Assembly: GCA_934085675.1 (NCBI GenBank)
Contig: CAKOHH010000010.1
Location: 1-45,849 of the forward strand
DNA: 45,849 nt
From: an uncultured Bacilli bacterium
Lineage (GTDB): Bacteria; Bacillota_I; Bacilli_A; RF39; UBA660
Direction of reading: 5' to 3'
The notes below the pieces were generated by a model. That model was given only the letters and a program-made list of their open reading frames with translations. It was not told the origin of the DNA and searched no databases. Below, in pieces: positions 25,623-33,164 of this stretch. Within the stretch, counting starts at the first letter, position 1, and every line of letters starts with the position of its first letter. Both the position numbers and the translations under genes were made by a program.

Positions 25623-25724
25623 TTTTATAACCTCCCTTTATTGTTAAATTACCCAAATAAATATAACTAAACATATTTATCATTATACACTATATTTTGA
25701 AAATTTAAAGATATGTTATTATCT

Positions 25725-26843
25725 TTAATCATCATCATTCCAATTATGTTTAAATAAAAAACTCCCACAATTTGCATTTTGAAAATAGCCATTATAACTT
25801 GCTTTTGCACATCTTTTATATTCTTTATCAATATTTTTATTTTTATGAATTTTATTCATTTTACGAACAATTCTTCTTTTTGTTTGTGAATTCATTAAAA
25901 CTAATAATCTTTTATTTTTTAATTTAAAACGATACCCAATAAAATTAAAACCTGCTTTCATAGGAATAATTGTTGTTTTATCATTTAATTCTAATTTTAA
26001 TTTATGTACTTCTTCATTTATTTTCTCTAAACAGTATTTTAGGTATTCCTTATCTTGGTGGATTAAAATAAAATCGTCCATATAACGGACATAATATTTT
26101 ATATGTAATTTTTCTTTAATAAAATGATCTAATCCATTAAGATAAAAAATCGCAAAAATCTGACTTGTCATATTTCCAATAGGTATTCCCTTACCTGTTT
26201 TATAAAAAGGAATACGGTCTAACTCACCAAACTTACCTTTTAAATCAGAATTATTTTGTTTTAATAAACGATTCTTTTCATCTTCAATAAGTTTTTCTAT
26301 CTTTTTATTGGTAATCTCGCCATTTGTTGCATTTAAAATAGATTTAATAATATCTAAAACATCTTTATCATCAATTATTTTACTTAAATTATTAATTAAA
26401 ATTTCATGGTCAATATTATAAAAGTATTTTTTAATATCACATTTTAACACATAAAAATTATCATACTTTAATTTAATACTATTAATATACTTTTTCGTAT
26501 AATACAATCCAGATTTCAAACCTTTATCTTTTCTAGTAGCCACATTCATAGGAATTAAGCGAGGTTCAATTATTGGCAATAATATTTCATTACTAAGAAG
26601 ATGATTAATAATTTTATCAGATATAATTTCACTCATAATAATACGATATTTAGGTTCCTTAATCAAAAACACATTATAATGACTATGCTGATATTTTTTT
26701 TCCAATAAAACATCATAAATCTGTTTAATATTTATCATATAAAAAGTTTCAAAATTAAATATTTTTTGGCGATGCTTCGTACTTAAACGAACTTGATAAT
26801 AATTTGCTTCAATTTTTTTTATATTACATAGTTTGTTGTACAT
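25725..26843 (-). CDS. Diversity-generating retroelement reverse transcriptase
   Basis: This 372-residue reverse transcriptase has the first catalytic Asp in KCDIKKYF (about 134-141), IGNMTSQIF (222-230) in place of the QGxxxSP of group II introns, the YMDD box (254-257) and FIGYRF (301-306). The [IVL]GxxxSQ motif, the small size and the absence of maturase or endonuclease domains are diagnostic of DGR enzymes. It copies the TR RNA with frequent errors opposite adenine. Start ATG 26843 follows AGGAG; its frame overlaps the avd end by 20 nt, implying coupled expression. Confidence 0.93.
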   Translation of the reverse strand: MYNKLCNIKKIEANYYQVRLSTKHRQKIFNFETFYMINIKQIYDVLLEKKYQHSHYNVFLIKEPKYRIIMSEIISDKIINHLLSNEILLPIIEPRLIPMNVATRKDKGLKSGLYYTKKYINSIKLKYDNFYVLKCDIKKYFYNIDHEILINNLSKIIDDKDVLDIIKSILNATNGEITNKKIEKLIEDEKNRLLKQNNSDLKGKFGELDRIPFYKTGKGIPIGNMTSQIFAIFYLNGLDHFIKEKLHIKYYVRYMDDFILIHQDKEYLKYCLEKINEEVHKLKLELNDKTTIIPMKAGFNFIGYRFKLKNKRLLVLMNSQTKRRIVRKMNKIHKNKNIDKEYKRCAKASYNGYFQNANCGSFLFKHNWNDDD

Positions 26844-27183
26844 CTTTTTCACTCCTAATTAAACCATAGGCTATTTTACGACAATTAACCATAATTTTTG
26901 TTAAACTATTTGTTTGCTTTTTACTAATATATTTATTATGAAAACTTTCCCTAATAAAAAAATCATACATAGATAACTTAATCAAATAATCTTTTAAATA
27001 CTTATCTTTAATTCTTTGACTTTGTTGAATATTATAACCAAAAACACACTCCAATAAATCATAACCTGTTTGTTTGATATTCTGAATTAAAACTATTTCC
27101 TTCTTTGGATAATTAGGTAACCATAAATTCATATAATCAATTAAATCTTCCGTGTAAGAAAGCAGTTTAAATTTTGTTTCCAT
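26824..27183 (-). CDS. DGR accessory protein Avd-like (four-helix bundle)
   Basis: This 119-residue basic helical protein has the Avd pattern: METKFKLLSYTEDLIDYMNL, then PNYPKKEIVLIQNIKQTGYDLLE, then SQRIKDKYLKDYLIKLSMYD and a C-terminal LTKIMVNCRKIAYGLIRSEK. In the Bordetella phage DGR, Avd is a pentameric four-helix barrel that binds the RT and TR RNA and is required for copying. Length, charge and position (between TR and RT, overlapping RT) all fit. The start at 27183 is chosen for AAAGGA upstream. Confidence 0.88.
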   Translation of the reverse strand: METKFKLLSYTEDLIDYMNLWLPNYPKKEIVLIQNIKQTGYDLLECVFGYNIQQSQRIKDKYLKDYLIKLSMYDFFIRESFHNKYISKKQTNSLTKIMVNCRKIAYGLIRSEKDVQQTM

Positions 27184-27198
27184 CACTATTTTCCTTTC

Positions 27199-27233
27199 AA
27201 AAAAAAGCACAGTGATTAGCTATGAAGTTCACT
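27199..27233 (-). terminator. Possible weak terminator between TR unit A and avd
   Basis: On the minus strand AGTGA...TCACT (13-nt loop), then GTGC and eight T. The stem is short, so it may end TR RNA transcripts only partially and allow read-through into avd. Confidence 0.35.
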
Positions 27234-27383
27234 TTACAGCATCTGTACTATTTATTCGAGTTCACACTCTGGAATTATTTTGGTTCCAATCTTTCGATTA
27301 TGATTTCTCATTACTTCTTCTCATTAACAGCCGTAGCCATTAACCCTCAGTGCATTAGTATTTACTAATCGTAGTAGGAAGCT

Positions 27384-27495
27384 CGCGCGAACACCATTGC
27401 CGTTGGTCACCCAATCGTTGTTAGGAAAGCCTGTGCCGTTCAAATTGAACTCATTCGCCGTCGTATTCGAGACATTGAAGATGCTCGGAGACAAA
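27384..27495 (-). ncRNA. DGR template repeat A (112 bp core)
   Basis: The core reads, if translated, SPSIFNVSNTTANEFNLNGT then GFPNNDWVTNGNGVRA. It is rich in AAY codons, the usual design of a TR whose adenines are to be randomised. It is 3 bp shorter than the VR in this window and differs from it at non-adenine positions, so it is not its template. Conserved downstream: the AATC-GAAA-GATT hairpin (27288-27299) and GAGTGTGAACTC hairpin (27258-27269). Confidence 0.7.
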
Positions 27496-27527
27496 AAGGC
27501 TCGCTTATAAATAAATAATCCCCCTTT

Positions 27528-27556
27528 ATTATAAAAAAAATTAATACAGTAGTAAA
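27528..27556 (-). promoter_or_regulatory. Promoter of TR unit A
   Basis: TTTACT (27556-27551), 17 bp and TATAAT (27533-27528), located 33 bp before the TR A core. The same elements and spacing recur in units B and C. Confidence 0.65.
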
Positions 27557-27721
27557 TAAAATAATTCATTATTCTATTATCTGTATTATTTATTTGAGCA
27601 TACACTCCGGAATTATTTTGGTTCCAATCTTTCGATTATGATTTCTCATTACTTCTTCTCATTAACAGCCGTAGCCATTAACTCTCAGTGCATTAGTATT
27701 TACTAATCGTAGTAGGAAGCT

Positions 27722-27836
27722 CGCGCGAACACCATTGCCGTTGGTCACGTTGTTGTTGCCGTTAGGATAGCCTTCGCTGTTCAAATTGAACTCATTCGCC
27801 GCCAACGCCGAGACATTGAAATAGCTCGGAGACAAA
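27722..27836 (-). ncRNA. DGR template repeat B (115 bp core)
   Basis: Translation of the core would give SPSYFNVSALAANEFNLNSE then GYPNGNNNVTNGNGVRA, with a run of AAC codons. It has the same length as the window's VR but differs at many non-adenine bases in the middle (for example around TCGGCGTTGGCGGCG), so its VR must be elsewhere. The shared 3' segment follows, with the GAGTGTATGCTC hairpin (27607-27596). Confidence 0.7.
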
Positions 27837-27868
27837 GAGAGACGCTTATAAATAAATAATCCCTCTCT

Positions 27869-27897
27869 ATTATAAAAAAAATTAATACAGTAGTAAA
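27869..27897 (-). promoter_or_regulatory. Promoter of TR unit B
   Basis: TTTACT (27897-27892), 17 bp and TATAAT (27874-27869), 33 bp before the TR B core. Confidence 0.65.
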
Positions 27898-28062
27898 TAA
27901 AATAATTCATTATTCTATTATCTGTATTATTTATTTGAGTTTACACTCTGGAATTATTTTGGTTCCAATCTTTCGATTATGATTTCTCATTACTTCTTCT
28001 CATTAACAGCCGTAGCCATTAACCCTCAGTGCATTAGTACTTACTAATCGTAGTAGGAAGCT

Positions 28063-28177
28063 CGCGCGAACACCATTGCCGTTTGTCACCCAGTTGTTGT
28101 TGGTAGGATAGCCTTCGCTGTTCAAGATGAACTCACGTGCCGACGTATCATTGACATTGAAATAGCTCGGAGACAAA
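28063..28177 (-). ncRNA. DGR template repeat C: template of the target gene at 28594
   Basis: Aligns to 28675-28789 over 115 bp without gaps. There are 11 differences on the coding strand; 10 are at TR adenines (10 of 30 adenines changed, to G, C or T) and one is T to C (1 of 85 other bases). Encoded residues changing include N to D, N to R, D to A, I to F, N to S, N to Y. This is the adenine-specific signature of a TR/VR pair, so unit C is the working template for this VR. Confidence 0.9.
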
Positions 28178-28205
28178 AAGGTCCGCTTATAAATAATCCC
28201 TCTTT

Positions 28206-28234
28206 ATTATAAAAAAAATTAATACAGTAGTAAA
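28206..28234 (-). promoter_or_regulatory. Promoter of TR unit C
   Basis: TTTACT (28234-28229), 17 bp and TATAAT (28211-28206), 29 bp before the TR C core. A 4-bp deletion relative to units A and B lies between promoter and core and breaks the open frame. Confidence 0.65.
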
Positions 28235-28399
28235 TAAAATAATTCATTATTTTATTATCTGTATTATTTATTTGAGCTTACGCTCTGGAGCTATCTTGGT
28301 TCCAATCTTTCGATTATGATTTCTCATTACTTCTTCTCGTTAACAGCCGTAGCCATTAACCCTCAGTGCATTAGTACTTACTAATCGTAGTAGGAAGCT

Positions 28400-28511
28400 C
28401 GCGCGAACACCATTGCCATTCCACACACTATTGTTGTCGCCAAAGCCCGTGCTGTTCAAGACGAACTCATTTGCCGCCGTATTAGTAACATTGAAGATGT
28501 TTGGAGACAAA
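28400..28511 (-). ncRNA. DGR template repeat D (112 bp core)
   Basis: The core would encode SPNIFNVTNTAANEFVLNST then GFGDNNSVWNGNGVRA. It is shorter than the VR by one codon and diverges at non-adenine bases, so it does not template the adjacent target. It lacks the TTTACT/TATAAT promoter seen in the other units and directly follows the target gene's hairpins, so it is likely made by read-through. Its 3' hairpin GAGCGTAAGCTC (28285-28274) shows a compensatory base-pair change relative to the other units. Confidence 0.65.
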
Positions 28512-28527
28512 ACGCACTATAATAGAT

Positions 28528-28545
28528 AGCCCCGTAAACGGGGCT
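28528..28545. other. GC-rich hairpin downstream of the DGR target
   Basis: AGCCCCG and CGGGGCT form a perfect 7-bp stem around a 4-nt loop (TTTA on the minus strand). There is no T-run. DGR homing in the Bordetella phage needs a short GC-rich hairpin with a 4-nt loop just downstream of VR; this is one of two candidates here. Confidence 0.6.
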
Positions 28546-28549
28546 GGCG

Positions 28550-28579
28550 GGTTTCAAAATGAAGAGTCATTTTGAAACC
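28550..28579. other. 13-bp perfect hairpin after the target stop codon
   Basis: GGTTTCAAAATGA and TCATTTTGAAACC form a perfect 13-bp stem with a 4-nt loop, 14 nt after the target's stop. Without a T-tract it is not a classical terminator. It could protect mRNA ends or assist retrohoming as a cruciform. Confidence 0.65.
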
Positions 28580-28593
28580 ATCCCCTCTCGCTT

Positions 28594-30603
28594 TTAGCTT
28601 ACTTTTATTTCGAATGGACTGTTCGCCGTGCCAATTCCTCCGCTTATCTGAGCATCAGATGAGAGATTGACAACCGCGCGAACACCATCGCCGTTGGTCA
28701 CCCAGCTGTTGTAGGTAGGATAGCCTTCGCTGCTCAAGAAGAACTCACGTGCCGACGTAGCACGGACATCGGAATAGCTCGGAGACAAAGTCCAATAAGT
28801 ATACGTACTATAAGTATAAGCAGATTTATTAATATAACCATCGGCATAGCCTGAAAGCATTAATTCATCGACTGTAATTAAGCCAATCGGATAAGTTAAG
28901 GCTTTATTTCCTTTAGTATTTGTACTTAAGGTAAATAAATCGTTTGTTTGAGCACATTTTAAAGTTGGTTGTTTTGTTTGGTAATATCTTCTCCATGGTC
29001 CATAGTTAGTATTAGACCCTGTTGTTGAATATCCATTTCCTGAATATAAACTTCTATCATTACAGAAACCAGCATCGGCGATGACTGATTCATTGCTTGT
29101 TCCTAAAATATGGGTTTTATACCAATTATCTAATTCTTTTTTGATATTGCTGTCGTTTTCATTGGCATTTGTTTTTTCATAACTTGTATTTAAAGTGCTG
29201 CCATACATGTATCCTACATAAGCTGGGTTATCTCTTTTACTATTAAAGGCAGCTGATTTTATATTTAATCCTGAACCACTGGCATTGGCTGTTGTTCCTG
29301 CATATAGAAGTCTGACACTGCCATCACCATTGATACGAATAATTCGCCAGTAAGCACCAGCATATTTTACATAGTTGTTATTTACGGAACCACGATAGTA
29401 ATAACTTATACCATCATCATCTGCCATTTGATAAAGTCCTTTATCTGATTTATCACTTTCTCTTTCTGTTTGGTTCATTAAATAACCTTTTAAATTATAT
29501 CTTCTCGTTTTGAAAGAAGTTCCGCCTGAACCAGTTGCTGTACCATCAGTAATACTCGCGCTTGTGATTTCGTAAATACTTGAACAACCTGATGTACTTT
29601 TCCATATTGATATAACATCAGCAGAACTTGTGCTATATCCAGCACCACAATAATAATACTTCGTAGCACCACCATATGTTAACTTAGTTGGATCTACTTG
29701 TTGAACATTTGTAATGGCATATTTTCCTGTCTCAGAATTAAAGGTATAACTAGAACCAATAGGAAGTAAAACGGCTGAGGCAGACAAGTTTTTAAATCTT
29801 GCATCTGTATCTTTTTGAGCAACTAAGTCTGGATGAGGCATTGTTGATGATGGACTACTTAGACTTGTGGCTTTATTTTCATTCCAAATAAGAATTGGCG
29901 CTGTCTTACTAAAATCAACTGTTTGTTTGGCTGCTATTTTTTGTTTAGATATTTCTGGGGTTGTTTGATATTCGTTAGCAAGTATAGCATTAGCTAAAGT
30001 TGTATAGCCTTGTTCTATTGGACTATAGTTACTTACAGAACCAACAACCACAACTTTTGAACTAAATAAAGTGTTCATTGCATCTTTATTTTCAACTGTT
30101 ACATCTTCTGCAATCCACAATCTTAAATTATAATCAACGCTATCACCGGCACCTAAAGCTCCTTTGACAAGTGTCTTAGATGCAACTGCTTTATTAATTG
30201 TCGTTTGAGCATCTGCTAAAGCACTTAATTTTGTAACACTTTCATTATTAAGCATGCTATTAATATATTTAAGAGGCATAGTGTTATCCTCAAGCATTTC
30301 AAGATTTACCGTATAACTAGCAAACAAATCACATGTATTTGTGATAGTAAAACTATAAGGCGTTAATTTTTTACCTTCTTCATCTAAAATGGGATAAGCA
30401 TTTGTCAAATTAATATTATTTTTTTCATTTGTTAATGACAAACTAAAGCAACTTGCGGCTACTTTATTCACACCTGTTTGGGTATAAGTTAATATCCAAT
30501 AGGCATAGGAAATCCCGATAGTTCCCAATAATACTAACAAAATTCCCATGATAATAAGGATTTTCTTTTTATTTGGATTATCCTTATTAAACAACTTTTT
30601 CAT
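28594..30603 (-). CDS. DGR target: anchored surface protein with hypervariable lectin-like domain
   Basis: This 669-residue protein has an N-terminal basic stretch and one helix ending GTIGISYAYW (about 16-36), followed by TGVNKVAASCFSLSL, a TasA/SipW-type signal or anchor. An N-terminal beta domain (PYSFTITNTCDLFASYTVNLE...) and a C-terminal C-type-lectin/FGE-like domain follow, with YMYGSTL, LITVDELMLSGYADGYINKS, YWTLSPSYSDV and the final NGDGVRAVVNLSS. The VR codes for about residues 605-643, at the usual place in DGR targets where variable residues form the binding face. The start at 30603 (MKKLFNKDN) is chosen for its upstream purine-rich GGAGAGTGG; the longer frame lacks one. Confidence 0.88.
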   Translation of the reverse strand: MKKLFNKDNPNKKKILIIMGILLVLLGTIGISYAYWILTYTQTGVNKVAASCFSLSLTNEKNNINLTNAYPILDEEGKKLTPYSFTITNTCDLFASYTVNLEMLEDNTMPLKYINSMLNNESVTKLSALADAQTTINKAVASKTLVKGALGAGDSVDYNLRLWIAEDVTVENKDAMNTLFSSKVVVVGSVSNYSPIEQGYTTLANAILANEYQTTPEISKQKIAAKQTVDFSKTAPILIWNENKATSLSSPSSTMPHPDLVAQKDTDARFKNLSASAVLLPIGSSYTFNSETGKYAITNVQQVDPTKLTYGGATKYYYCGAGYSTSSADVISIWKSTSGCSSIYEITSASITDGTATGSGGTSFKTRRYNLKGYLMNQTERESDKSDKGLYQMADDDGISYYYRGSVNNNYVKYAGAYWRIIRINGDGSVRLLYAGTTANASGSGLNIKSAAFNSKRDNPAYVGYMYGSTLNTSYEKTNANENDSNIKKELDNWYKTHILGTSNESVIADAGFCNDRSLYSGNGYSTTGSNTNYGPWRRYYQTKQPTLKCAQTNDLFTLSTNTKGNKALTYPIGLITVDELMLSGYADGYINKSAYTYSTYTYWTLSPSYSDVRATSAREFFLSSEGYPTYNSWVTNGDGVRAVVNLSSDAQISGGIGTANSPFEIKVS
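28675..28789 (-). other. DGR variable region (VR)
   Basis: Gap-free match to template repeat C. Differences (plus-strand positions) are at 28689, 28696, 28706, 28713, 28733, 28740, 28760, 28763, 28764, 28770 and 28772; all but the last correspond to template adenines. The 3' end GGTGTTCGCGCG is invariant in all four TRs and the VR and is the likely initiation-of-mutagenic-homing core. Confidence 0.9.
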
Positions 30604-30827
30604 AATTTTCCACTCTCCTAAAATTACAAAAGACATCTAAATTATTATATTGTCCTTCTATCTTTTTCCATTGTAACAAATTAATAAATTAAAGTCTATA
30701 TCACATTTTAGTTAAATCGCAAAATTTAGCAACCATTGTCAAATTTTGTCGAATAAAACTAAATAACTTTTTATCTTTTAAATCAAAACTATTCATGTTA
30801 AAATCAAGAAAGAAAGCGTGATATGAT

Positions 30828-33164
30828 ATGAAAGAAAGCATTTATATTACTAATCATAAAAATTCATTGCTAAAAACTTTAAGTACCATGGCGAATCTTT
30901 CTCCCTATAAAGTTTATACCTTAAAAGAATTTATTAATATTTACCCCTATGAGTATAACGAAAAAACTCTTGATTTTATTATGAGTGAGGAAAAAGTTAT
31001 CTTAGAAGTAGCTCAAAAGTATTTAGATAATATTATCCTTTATCCTGTCGAACAAATTAATACTGAAAAAGGAAATTATTTAAGTCTTTTAAAACGAAAA
31101 TTAATAAATAATAAATTGCTTCAAGAAAATAAATTGTTGAAAGAAAAATTTAGAAATGTTATTTTTAAAATTGATGAAGATGTTTGTAGTCAGGAACTTT
31201 TATTTCTTTTAAAAGATTATGATGTTGAAATACTAAAAAAAGAACAAAAACATTATGTTCCTAAAATATATTCTTTAAATAATGTTGAAGAAGAAATCAC
31301 TTTTGTATTGGAACAAGTTATTTATTTAATCAAAAAAAATGTTCCAGAAAAAAACATATATTTAACAAATGTGCCTAATGATTACCTCCACGATTTAAAA
31401 CGATTAGGAAGACAAATGCACGTTCCTTTAAATATAAAAACTGAGACCACTTTACAAGAAACATCTTTAGGTTCTCTTTTTTTAAAAAATTTACCTTTAG
31501 GTTATGAAGAAGCCTTAAAAACAATACAAGAACTTTGTAAAGATGAAAATGATACTGATATCTATAATGATATTGTTAATATTGTAAATAAATATATGTT
31601 TTTACAAAACAAAGAAAAATTTATTATTTATGCTTTAAGAAATACCAAAAAACAAGAAAAAAATTATAAAACAGGTATTCAAGTTGTTAATTATAAAACT
31701 TATTCTTTCAAAGAAGATGACTATGTTTTCTTTCTCTCTTTCAATTCAGATACGATTCCTAAGTTTTATAAAGATGAAGATTATTTTGAAGATAATATTA
31801 AACAAAAAATACATTTTGATACAACAACTGATAAAAACATTAAAGAAAAAAATTTTATTGAAAACTTAATTACCAGTTATCCTCATATTTTTATTACTTT
31901 TAAGAAAAACACTTTAAAAAAAGAAGTTTATCCTTCTTCTTTATTAGAAAAATATTCTATTCAAGAAGGTCACTTAAACTATAATATTTCTAAAGAATAT
32001 AACGAATATATCTTTGGCAAACTTATGGATAATTATGTGAAATTTGGAACCGTTAATGATACTTTTATTAAACTTTCTTCTAATCATAATATTTCTTATC
32101 AAACTTACGACAATGAATATAAGGTTATTAACAATGAAAAATTGATGAGCTTTTTAAAAAACAAATTAGTTTTGTCTTATACACATATGAATGATTTTTT
32201 AGCGTGTCCTTTCTCCTTTTATCTTAAATATATTTTAAAATTAAATCCTTATGAAGAAACATTTAATACAATTATAGGTACTATTTTTCATAAAATTTTA
32301 GAACTCAAAGATGAAGAAGAATTTGACTATGATTATACTTTCAAACATATTATTAAAGATTATGATTTTAGTTCTAAAGAAGAAATGCTTTTACAAAATT
32401 TAAAAGAAGAATTTAGAAATACTTTAAATCTATTACAAGAAAGAGAAAAATTTACCGAATTAAAAGAAAGAGAATTTGAAAAAGAAATTATAGTACCCAT
32501 GAATGAAAAAATTCCTGTAACATTTAAAGGGAAAATTGATGCTTTATACTATAATTCTGAAAGTAAAATTTTTAAGATTATTGATTATAAATCGGGTATG
32601 CCTTTTTTAGATGCGTCCATTATGCCCCATGGTTTTTCTTTACAACTTCCAACTTATTTATATTTATTAAAAAACGATGAAGATTTTAAGACTTACACTT
32701 GTGGAGGTTTTTATCTGCAACCTTTATTTATAGATAAACAAAAATGTGAGAATAAAGTGGATTATGAAGTTACAAAGAAAAATGCCTTAAAAGCCCTAGG
32801 TTACTCTAACAGCAATTTTGAGATATTAGGAAGTGTGGATAGTAGTTACCCTAATTCATGTCAAATTAAAAGTTTAAAAGTTAAAAAAGATGGGAATTTT
32901 TATAATTATGCGAAAATATTTGACAAAGATGACTTAAATACATTATTTGATTTAGTGGATAATCTTATTCATCAAACAATTGATGAAATAACCAAAGGAC
33001 AGTTTAAAATTGAACCTAAGGTTTTAGATAATAAAAAGAATATTTCTTGTGAATTTTGTCCTTTTAAAGATATTTGTTTTTATAAAGACAAAGATAAAGT
33101 TTATATTAATTCTGACAAAAACTTTTTAAAAAAGGAGGTTAAAAAAGATGGCGTGGACGAATGA
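30828..33164 (+). CDS. addB: ATP-dependent nuclease/helicase subunit AddB
   Basis: This 778-residue AddB-like subunit has a C-terminal RecB-type nuclease with GTIFHKILE, FKGKIDALYY and KIIDYKSG. The four iron-sulfur cysteines are also visible, one in FLACPFSFYLKYIL and three in SCEFCPFKDIC. With AddA it processes double-strand breaks for RecA loading at Chi. It is much shorter than classical AddB (about 1150 residues), and its N-terminus (ITNHKNSLLKTLS) lacks the Walker A loop present in B. subtilis AddB, so the motor domain is reduced. It overlaps addA by 17 nt. The ribosome binding site is weak. Confidence 0.88.
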   Translation: MKESIYITNHKNSLLKTLSTMANLSPYKVYTLKEFINIYPYEYNEKTLDFIMSEEKVILEVAQKYLDNIILYPVEQINTEKGNYLSLLKRKLINNKLLQENKLLKEKFRNVIFKIDEDVCSQELLFLLKDYDVEILKKEQKHYVPKIYSLNNVEEEITFVLEQVIYLIKKNVPEKNIYLTNVPNDYLHDLKRLGRQMHVPLNIKTETTLQETSLGSLFLKNLPLGYEEALKTIQELCKDENDTDIYNDIVNIVNKYMFLQNKEKFIIYALRNTKKQEKNYKTGIQVVNYKTYSFKEDDYVFFLSFNSDTIPKFYKDEDYFEDNIKQKIHFDTTTDKNIKEKNFIENLITSYPHIFITFKKNTLKKEVYPSSLLEKYSIQEGHLNYNISKEYNEYIFGKLMDNYVKFGTVNDTFIKLSSNHNISYQTYDNEYKVINNEKLMSFLKNKLVLSYTHMNDFLACPFSFYLKYILKLNPYEETFNTIIGTIFHKILELKDEEEFDYDYTFKHIIKDYDFSSKEEMLLQNLKEEFRNTLNLLQEREKFTELKEREFEKEIIVPMNEKIPVTFKGKIDALYYNSESKIFKIIDYKSGMPFLDASIMPHGFSLQLPTYLYLLKNDEDFKTYTCGGFYLQPLFIDKQKCENKVDYEVTKKNALKALGYSNSNFEILGSVDSSYPNSCQIKSLKVKKDGNFYNYAKIFDKDDLNTLFDLVDNLIHQTIDEITKGQFKIEPKVLDNKKNISCEFCPFKDICFYKDKDKVYINSDKNFLKKEVKKDGVDE

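Larger units (their letters stand above)
27242..28516 (-). repeat. Tandem array of four DGR template-repeat units
   Basis: Four units begin at 27242, 27580, 27921 and 28258, with periods of 338, 341 and 337 bp. Each contains, in minus-strand order, a variable template core bounded by TTTGTCTCC and CGCGCG, and a nearly invariant 3' segment with several hairpins. Three units (A, B, C) also carry a promoter upstream of the core. Between units the flanks are almost identical while the cores differ. Short open frames run through some units (encoding FLSPS...GNGVRAS...ALRVNGYGC) but break in others by indels, so the units look like RNA templates, not genes. Confidence 0.88.

Noticed and set aside
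25725..26843. Group II intron or retron reverse transcriptase
   Set aside because: No maturase or endonuclease domains and no intron RNA. The [IVL]GxxxSQ motif and the neighbouring avd and TR/VR pair assign it to DGRs.
27324..27605. 93-codon open frame through TR unit A, ending ALRVNGYGC
   Set aside because: It runs through an RNA template and its promoter. The equivalent frame is broken by a 4-bp deletion in unit C, and no ribosome binding site is seen. Treated as a by-product of template units derived from a coding sequence.
27662..27910. 82-codon open frame through TR unit B
   Set aside because: Same reasoning as unit A: a conserved template with incidental coding potential.
27242..28516. 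CRISPR array
   Set aside because: The repeat period is about 340 bp, repeats are long and contain promoters and hairpins, and the variable part is a protein-coding-like template matched to a nearby gene. None of this fits CRISPR.
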